The notes beneath the pieces were generated by a model that saw only the letters and a program-made list of their open reading frames with translations, was not told the origin of the DNA and searched no databases. A DNA stretch of 64,000 bases from Streptomyces sp. XY006 (GTDB taxonomy: Bacteria; Actinomycetota; Actinomycetes; Streptomycetales; Streptomycetaceae), in contig NZ_NOKT01000007.1 in assembly GCF_002237655.1 (NCBI RefSeq), forward strand, positions 62,001 through 126,000, in the 5' to 3' direction. Positions 16,714-25,488 of the stretch are shown in pieces. Positions within the stretch are counted from its first letter, which is position 1; each line of letters opens with the position of its first letter. Both the position numbers and the translations under genes were made by a program.

Positions 16714-17618
16714 GCGTTCTGGAGAAGACCCGGGCTCCCGAGCAGCCGCCGCGCGCGGCGCGCGAGCCGCGGATCACCGACGAGCACGGCCGCCGCGTCC
16801 GGGTGTGGGAACTCGCCCTGCGCTACGTCCTGCTGCTCGCCGTCCTCGCCCTCACCATCGGCCCGTTCCTGTGGCAGCTGTCCACCTCCCTCAAGGGCCC
16901 CACCGAGGACATCTACAGCTCCCCGCCGACGTTCCTGCCGGGCGATCCGACCCTGCACAACTACGCGCGGGTCGCCGACACCATCCCCGTGTGGGACTAC
17001 GCCCTCAACTCCCTGAAGGTCGCCACCGCCAACGTCGTCACCAACTGCGTCGGCGCGGCCCTCGCCGGCTACGCCCTGGCCCGGCTGCGCTACCGGGGCC
17101 GCCGCGCCGCCACCCTGGCCTTCATCCTCGCCATGCTCGTGCCGGTCGAGGGCATCATCATCGCCCAGTTCACCACCATGCGGGACCTCGGCCTGAACAA
17201 CACCCTGATCGGCGTGGTCCTGCCCGGCTGCATCGGCGCCATGAACGTGCTGCTGATGCGCAACGCCTTCCTCAACCTGCCCTACGAGATCGAGGAAGCG
17301 GCCTTCGTCGACGGCGCCAACGTCTGGCAGCGGTTCCTGCGCATCGCCCTGCCGTCGGTGAAGGGCACCCTCGCGGTCGTGGCGATCTTCGCCTTCATGG
17401 GCGCCTGGGACGACTTCCTGTGGCCGCTGATCGTGCTGAGCGACCCCTCCAAGTTCACCCTCACCATCGGCCTCAACTACCTGCACGGCACCTTCGCCAA
17501 CGACGAACGGCTCGTCGCCGCCGGCACGATCATCGCCGTCGCGCCGCTGATCGCCCTCTTCGCCTGCCTCCAGCGGTACTTCTTCCGCGGTGTCGGCGAG
17601 GGCGCCGTCAAGGGCTGA
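16710..17618 (+). CDS. Sugar ABC transporter permease (MalG type)
   Basis: A 302-residue permease with an extended cytoplasmic N-terminus (about 30 residues) and six predicted membrane helices. The EAA loop reads EEAAFVDGANVWQRF, followed by the conserved FMGAWDDFLWPL segment. GTG 16710 overlaps the preceding TGA and has AAGGAGG just upstream. It pairs with the upstream permease to form the channel for the imported saccharide. The next gene begins 36 bp later, still within the operon. Confidence 0.93.
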   Translation: MSVLEKTRAPEQPPRAAREPRITDEHGRRVRVWELALRYVLLLAVLALTIGPFLWQLSTSLKGPTEDIYSSPPTFLPGDPTLHNYARVADTIPVWDYALNSLKVATANVVTNCVGAALAGYALARLRYRGRRAATLAFILAMLVPVEGIIIAQFTTMRDLGLNNTLIGVVLPGCIGAMNVLLMRNAFLNLPYEIEEAAFVDGANVWQRFLRIALPSVKGTLAVVAIFAFMGAWDDFLWPLIVLSDPSKFTLTIGLNYLHGTFANDERLVAAGTIIAVAPLIALFACLQRYFFRGVGEGAVKG

Positions 17619-17654
17619 CCCCGCCGACCCCGTACCTCCGTCACAAGGACCCGC

Positions 17655-18902
17655 ATGCCTCCTGCCGTGCGCTTCGGCGTCAACTACACCCCCAGCGAAG
17701 GGTGGTTCCACCACTGGCTCGACTTCGACCTGGACTCCGTGCGCGCCGACCTCGACTCGATCGCCGCGCTCGGCCTGGACCACGTCCGGGTCTTCCCGCT
17801 GTGGCCCTACTTCCAGCCCAACCGCACCCTGATCCGGCCCCGGGCCGTCGAGCAGCTCGTCGCGCTGGCCGACGCCGCCGCCGAGCGGGGCCTCGACGTC
17901 AACGTGGACGGTCTGCAAGGGCACTTGAGCAGCTTCGACTTCCTGCCCGCCTGGACCCGCACCTGGCACCGGCGCAACCTGTTCACCGACTCTGACGTGC
18001 TCGACGGCCAGGCGAACCTGCTGCGCACCCTGGCCGCCGCCCTCGCCGACCGGCCCAACTTCATCGGCATGACCCTCGGCAACGAGGTCAACCAGTTCTC
18101 CGCCGGGCCCCACCCCGACCCCGACCGCGCCACACCCGACGAGATCGAGGCCTGGCTCTCCCGGATGCTCGCCGCCTGCGAGGAGGGCGCCCCAGGCCGG
18201 CTGCACCTGCACGCCGAGTACGACGCGACCTGGTACCAGGACGACCAGCCGTTCACCCCGGGCCAGGCCGCCCGGCACGGCGCCGTCACCGCCGTGCACT
18301 CCTGGGTCTTCAACGGCACCGCCCAGCGCTACGGCCGCGCCTCCGTGCCCAGCGAGCACCACGCGGCCTGGCTGGTGGAGCTGAGCAAGGCCTGGGCCGG
18401 TGACCCGCACCGGCCGGTCTGGCTCCAGGAGGTCGGCGCCCCGGCACCCCTGGTACCGCCCGAGCACGCCGCCGCCTTCACCGAGGCGACCGTCGCGAAC
18501 GCCCTGGACTGCCCGGACCTGTGGGGCATCACCTGGTGGTGCTCCCACGACGTGTCGCGCAGCCTGGCCGACTTCCCCGAGCTGGAGTACGGGCTCGGCC
18601 TGCTGACCAACGACCGCAAGCCCAAGGACACCGCCCTGGTGCTGGAACGGGCGGCGCGCGGTCCCTCGTCCACCCCGGCGGCGCGCAGGACCGCGCTCGT
18701 CGTGCCCGCCGACCCGGCGGCCCGTTCGCGGTGCGCCCCGGGCGGGCCCGTCTTCGAGGCCTTCTTCCGGCTGGTCGCCGACGGGGCCCGGCCCACCGCC
18801 GTCCTCGACAGCCGGGCCGCCGACCGGGAGCACCTGGCCGCGCGCGGCATCACCGAGACCGTCACCGCCGACCAGGTCCTCGAAGGAGGCACCCGCTCGT
18901 GA
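17655..18902 (+). CDS. GH5-family beta-mannosidase-like enzyme, cytosolic
   Basis: A 415-residue (beta/alpha)8 glycosidase without a signal peptide. The GH-A catalytic pair is visible: acid/base E144 in TLGNEVNQF and nucleophile E259 in WLQEVGAP. The opening FGVNYTPSEGWFHHW and the DLDSIAALGLDHVRVFPLW strand fit GH5. From memory, GH5 subfamily 18 includes beta-mannosidases that split Man-beta-1,4-GlcNAc, the N-glycan core disaccharide; the association here with GH85, GH38 and a sugar importer makes that the best guess. The last ~75 residues extend past the barrel. AAGGA precedes ATG 17655. The stop overlaps the next start. Confidence 0.82.
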   Translation: MPPAVRFGVNYTPSEGWFHHWLDFDLDSVRADLDSIAALGLDHVRVFPLWPYFQPNRTLIRPRAVEQLVALADAAAERGLDVNVDGLQGHLSSFDFLPAWTRTWHRRNLFTDSDVLDGQANLLRTLAAALADRPNFIGMTLGNEVNQFSAGPHPDPDRATPDEIEAWLSRMLAACEEGAPGRLHLHAEYDATWYQDDQPFTPGQAARHGAVTAVHSWVFNGTAQRYGRASVPSEHHAAWLVELSKAWAGDPHRPVWLQEVGAPAPLVPPEHAAAFTEATVANALDCPDLWGITWWCSHDVSRSLADFPELEYGLGLLTNDRKPKDTALVLERAARGPSSTPAARRTALVVPADPAARSRCAPGGPVFEAFFRLVADGARPTAVLDSRAADREHLAARGITETVTADQVLEGGTRS

Positions 18903-20902
18903 AACCGACCCGACGCACCGTCCTGCTCGCCGGCGCCGCGGCCGCCCTCGTCCCCTCCCCGCCCGCGACGGCGGCCCCGAGGGCCGCGGCGGCGACCCGG
19001 CCGTACGCGTCCTACTGGTACCCGGACTCCCTTCCCTCGGGCAGCCCCGGCCCCGGCATCACCTGGCGCAGCCTGAAGTCCTGGCGTGCCGAGACCGACC
19101 CGGACCTCGCCTTCAACGCCTCGTCCGTGCCGCTGACCGCCCGCTTCACCCCGGCCCCCGCCAACGCCACCGCCCGCGCCGGGCAGGCCCGCATCCAGTC
19201 GCTGGTCTCCTTCGGCCCCACCGCGGGCAACCCCTCCCAGGGATCGGCCACCGCCGACTACTACGCGCTCACCCACTGGGCCTACATCGACGAACTGGTC
19301 TTCTGGGGCGGCTCGTCGGGCGAGGGGCTGATCCTCGCGCCGAACGCGCCGATCGTGGACGCCGCCCACCGGCACGGCGTGCCCGTCCTCGGCAATGTCT
19401 TCCTGCCGCCCGTCGCCTACGGGGGCCAACTGCGCTGGACCCGCGACCTGGTGCAGAGGGACGCCGCCGGCCGTCACCCGCTCGCCGAACGGCTGGTCGC
19501 GGTCGCCGAGGCCCACGGCTTCGACGGCTGGTTCGTCAACGCCGAGACCGGGGGAGGCGACACCGCCCTCGGCGCCGACATGCTGAGCTTCCTGCGGGAG
19601 CTGAAGTCCCGCGCGGCGGCCAAGGGACAGCGCGTCACCTGGTACGACGCCATGACCGTGAACGGCACGGTCAGCTGGCAGGGCGCGCTCAACGGCCAGA
19701 ACGAGCCGTTCTTCCGGACCTCCGACGACATGTTCGTCGACTTCCGCTGGTCCGCGAACAGCCTGGTCTCCTCGGCGAGCCGGGCCGAACAACTGGGCCG
19801 CAGCCGCTATGAGTTGTGGGCCGGCGTCGACGTCGAGGCAGCCGGCTGGAACTCCACCGTGCGCTGGGACGCCATCGTGCCGGCGGACCGGGCGCACATC
19901 GCCTCGATCGGCCTCTACCGGCCCGAGTGGACCCGCAACCACCTGCCCGCCGACCAGCGGGGACCGGCCGCCTTCCACGCCGCCGACGACCGGTTCTGGA
20001 CCGGCCGCTCCCTCGACCCGTCCCGGCCGGACGGCACGGACCCCTGGCGCGCGCCCGCCGTGTCGGTCGCCGACCGCTCGACGGTCACCTCGGTGCCGTT
20101 CGCCAGCACGTTCAACACCGGGCACGGGCTGCGCTGGTACGAGGACGGCAAGGTCACCTCCGACGCGCCCTGGAACCACCTCGGGCTGCAGGACCGGCTG
20201 CCGTCCCGGCGCTGGGCCGTGCACACCGAGGGCAGCCGCCCGGCCGTGACCTTCGACTTCGAGGACGCGTGGCGGGGCGGGAGCAGTGTCCTGGTCGACG
20301 GCGTGCTGTCCGCACCGGCCCTCGTCGAGCTGTACGCGACCCGGCTGCCGCTCACCGCGGACACGGTCGTCGAACTGACCCACCGGACCGACTCCGGCCC
20401 GGTCCGGGTCGAGCTGGCCGTCGCCACCGCCGAACCGGGCACGCCCGGCGGGACACCGCCGTACACGTACTACCCCGTGACCTCGGGCGGCACCTGGAGG
20501 ACCACGGCCGTCCGGCTCACCGGCCTGACCGGGACCGTCCGGGCGATCGGCGTCCGGCTGACCGCGGCCGACGGCACGCCCGTGCGCTGGCGGCTCGGCG
20601 GCCTGGCCGTCCGCACGGCGACCCGGACCCCGGCCGCTCCGTCCGGCCTGCGGGTGAGCGCCGCGTCCGGCGGCGATCTGCGCCTCGTCTGGAACCCGGC
20701 CCCGGGCGAGGTGCGGCAGTACACCCTGCACCGGGTCCTGCCCGACGGCACCCGCCGCTTCCTCGGCGGCACCTGCCAGCGGGCGTACTTCGCCTCCGGC
20801 CTGAAGCCCGAACAGGGCGAGCGAGCCGCGCGGTTCGAACTACGCGCCGTGGGGGAGCTCTACACCTCGTCGGCACCCGTGACCCTGACCCACCCCTGGT
20901 AA
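18899..20902 (+). CDS. Exported GH85 endo-beta-N-acetylglucosaminidase
   Basis: A 667-residue enzyme that cuts the chitobiose core of N-glycans, releasing the glycan from protein. A twin-arginine-type signal (TRRTVLLAG, cleavage near ATA-AP at ~25) marks export. The barrel contains the GH85 signature FDGWFVNAET, with the substrate-assisting Asn N214 and general acid/base E216 one residue apart. Downstream (about 380-560) is a beta-sandwich region and then a fibronectin-like domain (about 580-660). GTG 18899 overlaps the previous TGA and has AAGGAGG nine bases upstream. Being the only obviously exported hydrolase of the operon, it probably acts first, outside the cell. Confidence 0.88.
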   Translation: MKPTRRTVLLAGAAAALVPSPPATAAPRAAAATRPYASYWYPDSLPSGSPGPGITWRSLKSWRAETDPDLAFNASSVPLTARFTPAPANATARAGQARIQSLVSFGPTAGNPSQGSATADYYALTHWAYIDELVFWGGSSGEGLILAPNAPIVDAAHRHGVPVLGNVFLPPVAYGGQLRWTRDLVQRDAAGRHPLAERLVAVAEAHGFDGWFVNAETGGGDTALGADMLSFLRELKSRAAAKGQRVTWYDAMTVNGTVSWQGALNGQNEPFFRTSDDMFVDFRWSANSLVSSASRAEQLGRSRYELWAGVDVEAAGWNSTVRWDAIVPADRAHIASIGLYRPEWTRNHLPADQRGPAAFHAADDRFWTGRSLDPSRPDGTDPWRAPAVSVADRSTVTSVPFASTFNTGHGLRWYEDGKVTSDAPWNHLGLQDRLPSRRWAVHTEGSRPAVTFDFEDAWRGGSSVLVDGVLSAPALVELYATRLPLTADTVVELTHRTDSGPVRVELAVATAEPGTPGGTPPYTYYPVTSGGTWRTTAVRLTGLTGTVRAIGVRLTAADGTPVRWRLGGLAVRTATRTPAAPSGLRVSAASGGDLRLVWNPAPGEVRQYTLHRVLPDGTRRFLGGTCQRAYFASGLKPEQGERAARFELRAVGELYTSSAPVTLTHPW

Positions 20903-20927
20903 CCACCCCCTCTAGGGAGCACCCCGC

Positions 20928-23900
20928 ATGCATGACGACCGCAGCCTGGTCGAAGCCCGCCTCAAGCGCGTCCTCGACGAGCGTGTCCGCCCCGCCGTGT
21001 ACCCCGAGTCCGTGCCGCTGGAGGTGGCCGTCTGGCACGCTCCCGGCGAGCCCGTCCCGGTCGCCGAGGGCCTCGCGGCCGAGCCCGCGCCGATCGAGGT
21101 GGGCGCCCGGTGGGGTGCTCCCTGGGGCACCAGCTGGTTCCGCGTGTCCGGCACCGTTCCCGAGGCCTGGGCGGGCCGGACCGTCGAGGCGATCCTGGAC
21201 CTCGGCTTCGACGAGAACATGCCCGGCTTCCAGTGCGAGGGCCTGGTCTACCGGCCCGACGGCACCCCGGTGAAGGGCCTCAACCCGCGCAACCAGTGGG
21301 TCCGCGTCGCCGCCCCCGCCGAGGGCGGCGAGCAGGTGCGGCTGCACATCGAGGCCGCCTCCAATCCCGTCATCCTCGACTACCACCCCTTCCTGCCCAC
21401 ACAGCTCGGCGACAAGGAGACCGCGGGCAGCGATCCGCAGTACACCCTGACCCGCATGGACCTCGCCGTCTTCGACCAGACGGTGTGGCAGCTCGTGATC
21501 GACCTGGAGGTGCTCGGCGAGCTGATGGCCGAGCTGCCGGTGGAGTCGGCGCGCCGCTGGGACATCCTGCGGGCGGTCGACAAGGCGCTCGACGCGCTGG
21601 ACCTCCAGGACGTCAACGGAACGGCGGACCGGGCCCGTTCACGCCTCACCGAGGTCCTGGCCACGCCCGCCGCGCCCTCCGCCCACCGCATCAGCGCCGT
21701 CGGGCACGCGCACATCGACTCGGCGTGGCTGTGGCCGCTGCGCGAGACCGTGCGCAAGGTGGCGCGGACGACCTCCAACATGACCGCGCTGCTCGACGAC
21801 GAGCCGGAGTTCGTCTTCGCCATGTCGCAGGCCCAGCAGTGGGCGTGGGTGCGCGACCACCGGCCCGAGGTGTGGGCCCGGGTGAAGAAGGCCGTGGCCG
21901 ACGGGCGGTTCGTGCCGGCCGGCGGCATGTGGGTGGAGTCGGACACCAACATGCCCGGCTCGGAGGCGATGGCCCGGCAGTTCGTGCACGGCAAGCGGTT
22001 CTTCCTCGACGAGTTCGGCATCGAGAACGACGAGGCCTGGCTGCCCGACACCTTCGGTTTCGCCGCCGGCCTGCCGCAGATCATCAAGGCCGCCGGCTCC
22101 AAGTACCTGCTGACACAGAAGATCTCCTGGAGCCAGACGAACAAGTTCCCGCACCACACCTTCCAGTGGGAGGGCATCGACGGCACGCGGATCTTCACCC
22201 ACTTCCCGCCCGTCGACACCTACAACTGCTCCATGAAGGGCAGCGAGATCGCCCACGCGGCCCGCAACTTCAAGGACAAGGGCGTCGCCCGGCACTCCCT
22301 GGCCCCCACCGGCTGGGGCGACGGAGGCGGCGGCACCACCCGCGAGATGGTCGCCAAGGCGGCCCGGCTGCGCGACCTGGAGGGGTCGGCGACGGTGACG
22401 TGGGAGACGCCGCGGGAGTTCTTCGAGAAGGCCGCGGCCGAGTATCCCGAACCGCCGGTGTGGGTCGGCGAGCTGTACCTCGAACTGCACCGCGCCACCC
22501 TCACCAGCCAGGCCAAGACCAAGCAGGGCAACCGCCGCAGCGAGCACCTGCTGCGGGAGGCCGAACTGTGGGCCGCCACGGCGGCGGTGCGCACCGGGTT
22601 CCCCTACCCGTACGAGGACCTGGACCGCATCTGGAAGACGGTGCTGCTGCACCAGTTCCACGACATCCTGCCCGGCTCGTCCATCGCCTGGGTGCACCGC
22701 GAGGCCCGCCGCACCTACGAGCGCGTCGCCGAGGAGCTGACCGGGATCGTCGAGGCCGCGCAGCGCGCCCTGGCCGGCGAGGGCGACACCCCGCTCGTCT
22801 TCAACGCCGCCCCGCACGCCCGCGCCGGGATCCCGGCCGGTGGCGCGCGCACCCCGGCCGAGCCGGACCGCCCCGCCCGGTCGGACCGGTCCGGCGGGGG
22901 GTACGTCCTGGACAACGGCCTGCTCCGGGTGGAGATCGACGCCCGCGGGCTGGTCGTGTCCGCGTACGACATCGAGGCCGACCGCGAGACCGTCGCCCCC
23001 GGCCGGGCCGCGAACCTGCTCCAGCTGCACCCCGACTTCCCGAACATGTGGGACGCCTGGGACGTCGACGCGTTCTACCGCAACACGGTCACCGACCTGA
23101 CCGACGCCGACGAGGTCGTCCCGGACGGCGACGGGGTGCGGATCGTGCGGTCCTTCGGCTCCTCCCGCGTCACCCAGCTGCTCTCGCTCGCGCCGGGGGA
23201 GCGGCGGCTGACCCTCGATACGGAGGTCGACTGGCACGAGACGGAGAAGTTCCTCAAGCTCGCCTTCCCGCTCGACGTGCACGCCGAACGGTACGCGTCC
23301 GAAACCCAGTTCGGCCACTTCCACCGGCCCACCCACACCAACACCTCCTGGGAGGCGGCCAAGTTCGAGGCGTGCAACCACCGCTTCGTGCACCTGGCCG
23401 AACCCGGCTGGGGCGTCGCGGTCGTCAACGACTCGACCTACGGCCACGACGTGACGCGCACGGTCCGCACCGACGGCGACGGCGGCACGACCACCACCGT
23501 GCGCGTCTCCCTGCTGCGCGCCCCGCGCTTCCCCGACCCGGAGACCGACCAGGGCGTCCACCGCTTCCGGCACGCGCTGGTGCCCGGCGCCGGCATCGAG
23601 GACGCCGTGCGCGAGGGCTGGCGGATCAACCTGCCGGAACGGCGGCTGACCGGAGGCGGCGCGGTGGCGCCGCTGGTGACGTGCGACCAGGACGCGGTGG
23701 TGGTCACGGCCGTCAAGCTGGCCGACGACGGCAGCGGGGACGTGGTCGTCCGGTTCCACGAGGCGTTCGGCGGGCGGGCGCGTGCCACGCTCACCGCCGG
23801 CTTCGAGGTGGCGGACGTCGCGGTCACGGACCTGCTGGAACGCCCGCTGGCCGACGCGCCGGCACCGCGCGCGGAGGGCGGCCGGATCGCGCTGCGGCTC

Positions 23901-23942
23901 CGCCCGTTCGAGCTCATGACGCTCCGGCTGCGGCGCGCCTGA
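20928..23942 (+). CDS. GH38 alpha-mannosidase, cytosolic
   Basis: A 1004-residue retaining alpha-mannosidase that removes terminal mannose from high-mannose glycans. The zinc site shows H260, H262 and D264 (GHAHIDSAW) and the probable nucleophile is D374 (LPDTFGFAAG). The N-terminal beta domain (1-240), catalytic domain, three-helix region and C-terminal beta-sandwiches match the GH38 layout and length. No signal peptide is seen, so it should act on imported oligosaccharide. AGGGAG lies eight bases before ATG 20928. It is the last gene of the operon. Confidence 0.94.
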   Translation: MHDDRSLVEARLKRVLDERVRPAVYPESVPLEVAVWHAPGEPVPVAEGLAAEPAPIEVGARWGAPWGTSWFRVSGTVPEAWAGRTVEAILDLGFDENMPGFQCEGLVYRPDGTPVKGLNPRNQWVRVAAPAEGGEQVRLHIEAASNPVILDYHPFLPTQLGDKETAGSDPQYTLTRMDLAVFDQTVWQLVIDLEVLGELMAELPVESARRWDILRAVDKALDALDLQDVNGTADRARSRLTEVLATPAAPSAHRISAVGHAHIDSAWLWPLRETVRKVARTTSNMTALLDDEPEFVFAMSQAQQWAWVRDHRPEVWARVKKAVADGRFVPAGGMWVESDTNMPGSEAMARQFVHGKRFFLDEFGIENDEAWLPDTFGFAAGLPQIIKAAGSKYLLTQKISWSQTNKFPHHTFQWEGIDGTRIFTHFPPVDTYNCSMKGSEIAHAARNFKDKGVARHSLAPTGWGDGGGGTTREMVAKAARLRDLEGSATVTWETPREFFEKAAAEYPEPPVWVGELYLELHRATLTSQAKTKQGNRRSEHLLREAELWAATAAVRTGFPYPYEDLDRIWKTVLLHQFHDILPGSSIAWVHREARRTYERVAEELTGIVEAAQRALAGEGDTPLVFNAAPHARAGIPAGGARTPAEPDRPARSDRSGGGYVLDNGLLRVEIDARGLVVSAYDIEADRETVAPGRAANLLQLHPDFPNMWDAWDVDAFYRNTVTDLTDADEVVPDGDGVRIVRSFGSSRVTQLLSLAPGERRLTLDTEVDWHETEKFLKLAFPLDVHAERYASETQFGHFHRPTHTNTSWEAAKFEACNHRFVHLAEPGWGVAVVNDSTYGHDVTRTVRTDGDGGTTTTVRVSLLRAPRFPDPETDQGVHRFRHALVPGAGIEDAVREGWRINLPERRLTGGGAVAPLVTCDQDAVVVTAVKLADDGSGDVVVRFHEAFGGRARATLTAGFEVADVAVTDLLERPLADAPAPRAEGGRIALRLRPFELMTLRLRRA

Positions 23943-24041
23943 GCGAGGGTGGGAGACGCAGGTCACATCCGTGCATGTCACATCGGGACGGGCCGCCGGC
24001 TCATAAGGGCGTAAGCACCGACAACGACGAAGGAGCTCACC

Positions 24042-24515
24042 ATGAGCGCGCGTCTGGACGTCTTCGCCACCCCGGGCGGCAGCAGGCTCGTCAAGCAGTT
24101 CACCTCCGTGGGGCGGCTGGTCGTGGAGTCACCGCTGCCGGCCGCCACGCGGGAACTGGTCTCGCTGCGCGTGAGCCAGATCAACGGCTGCGCGGTCTGC
24201 ATCGACATGCACACCAAGGAGGCCGCGGCGGCGGGCGAGTCCGCCGTGCGCCTCCACCTGGTCGCGGGCTGGCGGGAGGCCACGGTCTTCACCGACGCCG
24301 AGCGTGCCGCGCTGGAACTGGCCGAGCAGGGCACCCGGATCGCGGACGGCGCCGGCGGCGTCCCGGACGAGGTGTGGGAGCGGGCCGTCAAGCACTACGA
24401 CGAGGAGCAGCTCGTCGCGCTGGTCACGCTGATCGCCTTCATGAACACCGCGAACCGGCTGAACGTGATCCTGCAGCAGCCGGCCGGTGACTACAAGCCG
24501 GGTCAGTTCACGTAG
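24042..24515 (+). CDS. Carboxymuconolactone decarboxylase / AhpD-like protein
   Basis: A 157-residue all-helical protein of the AhpD-like fold. The redox motif CxxC with its following His is present (CAVCIDMH, residues ~47-54), as is the QINGCAVC lead-in typical of alkylhydroperoxidase-like members. It probably acts as a thiol-based peroxidase or reductase; no partner is nearby. AAGGAG lies seven bases before ATG 24042. Its last eight bases overlap the end of the converging GntR gene. Confidence 0.88.
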   Translation: MSARLDVFATPGGSRLVKQFTSVGRLVVESPLPAATRELVSLRVSQINGCAVCIDMHTKEAAAAGESAVRLHLVAGWREATVFTDAERAALELAEQGTRIADGAGGVPDEVWERAVKHYDEEQLVALVTLIAFMNTANRLNVILQQPAGDYKPGQFT

Positions 24516-25248
24516 CCACGGCACCACGGGCCCCGGGCATGTCCTGGGGCCCGAGCTGCGCCCACAGCCACTGTTCCACCTCGCCCACGTGCGCGGCCGC
24601 CGCCGCGCGGGCCGCCTCGGGATCGTGGGCGGCCAGGGCGCGGTGGATCGCCGCGTGCTCGCGGCGGGTGCGGGCGAAGGCGCCCTCCTCCTGGTAGCCC
24701 CGCCAGACCCGGGCGCGGAACGTGCGCGACGACAGGCCCTCCAGGATCGCGGCCATCGTCTCGTTGCCCGCCGCCACCGCGATCACCCGGTGGAACGCCA
24801 GGTCGTGGGCGATGATCTCCTCCGGATCCTCCGTGGCGTTCATCGCCGCCAGGTGCTTCTCCACCTCGGCCAGCTCGTCCCCGGAGATCCGCGCGGCGGC
24901 CAGCGCCGTCGCCGTCGACTCCAGGATCCGCCGGATCTCCAGCAGCTCCACCAGCCGCGGGCCGCGCGACAGATCCGCCACGACCCCGAAGGTCTCCAGC
25001 AGGTCGCCGGCCTCCAGCCGCGTGACGTAGATGCCCGAGCCGTGCCGGGCCTCCAGCACCCCCAGCACCGTCAGCGCGCGGATCGCCTCCCGCATCGAGC
25101 TGCGGCTGATGCCCAGTTGCGCGGCGAGGTCACGCTCGGTCGGCAGCCGTTGGCCGGGCTCCAGCCGGCCCTCGGCGATCATCGCCTTGATCCGCTCGAT
25201 GGCGCGCTGCGTCACGGTGCCCTTCTGCGGGGCTGTCTCGTCGTCCAC
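24508..25248 (-). CDS. GntR-family (FadR/FCD) regulator of the fucose cassette
   Basis: A 246-residue repressor. The winged helix-turn-helix occupies about 10-75 (RLPTERDLAAQLGISRSSMREAIRAL as core, seen in part) and the all-helical FCD ligand domain fills the rest. Metal- or ligand-binding His residues are recognisable in HDLAFHRVI and REHAAIHRAL. GTG 25248 has GGAGGAG five bases upstream; a much longer in-frame extension is rejected. It is divergent from the L-fuconate dehydratase gene, with a perfect FadR-type palindrome between them, so it very probably represses that operon until a fucose-pathway intermediate binds. Confidence 0.93.
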   Translation of the reverse strand: MDDETAPQKGTVTQRAIERIKAMIAEGRLEPGQRLPTERDLAAQLGISRSSMREAIRALTVLGVLEARHGSGIYVTRLEAGDLLETFGVVADLSRGPRLVELLEIRRILESTATALAAARISGDELAEVEKHLAAMNATEDPEEIIAHDLAFHRVIAVAAGNETMAAILEGLSSRTFRARVWRGYQEEGAFARTRREHAAIHRALAAHDPEAARAAAAAHVGEVEQWLWAQLGPQDMPGARGAVAT

Positions 25249-25291
25249 GCCACTCCTCCGATCACGCGCTTCGGCGCAGTCTAGCCACCTG

Positions 25292-25306
25292 AGTGGTCCG
25301 ACCACT
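25292..25306. promoter_or_regulatory. FadR/GntR-type operator
   Basis: AGTGGTC and GACCACT form a perfect inverted repeat around one C, the classic TGGTCnGACCA form of FCD-type GntR sites. It lies 44 bp upstream of the regulator start and within the shared promoter region. A second, partial copy (TTGGTCTGAT) lies at about 25356-25365 beside a TAAGTAT-like -10 sequence. Confidence 0.75.
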
Positions 25307-25488
25307 ACGAGTAATAGGCGCTGAATGTGCGGCTGAAGGGTGTTCTCCCGCTCAATTGGTCTGATAAGTATGCGGGTAGCTGCTCGAACCCGGTCGATGG
25401 GAGCGCCACTCATGCCCGGAAGGCACAACGGCCCTGGCCCCGGCCGCGCCCAGGACTGAACCCGCCCCCGACCGACGAAAGGCCCTCC

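Noticed and set aside
16623-23981. Long minus-strand frames opposite the glycan operon
   Set aside because: Same GC artefact; no domain is recognisable and the plus-strand genes carry intact catalytic motifs.
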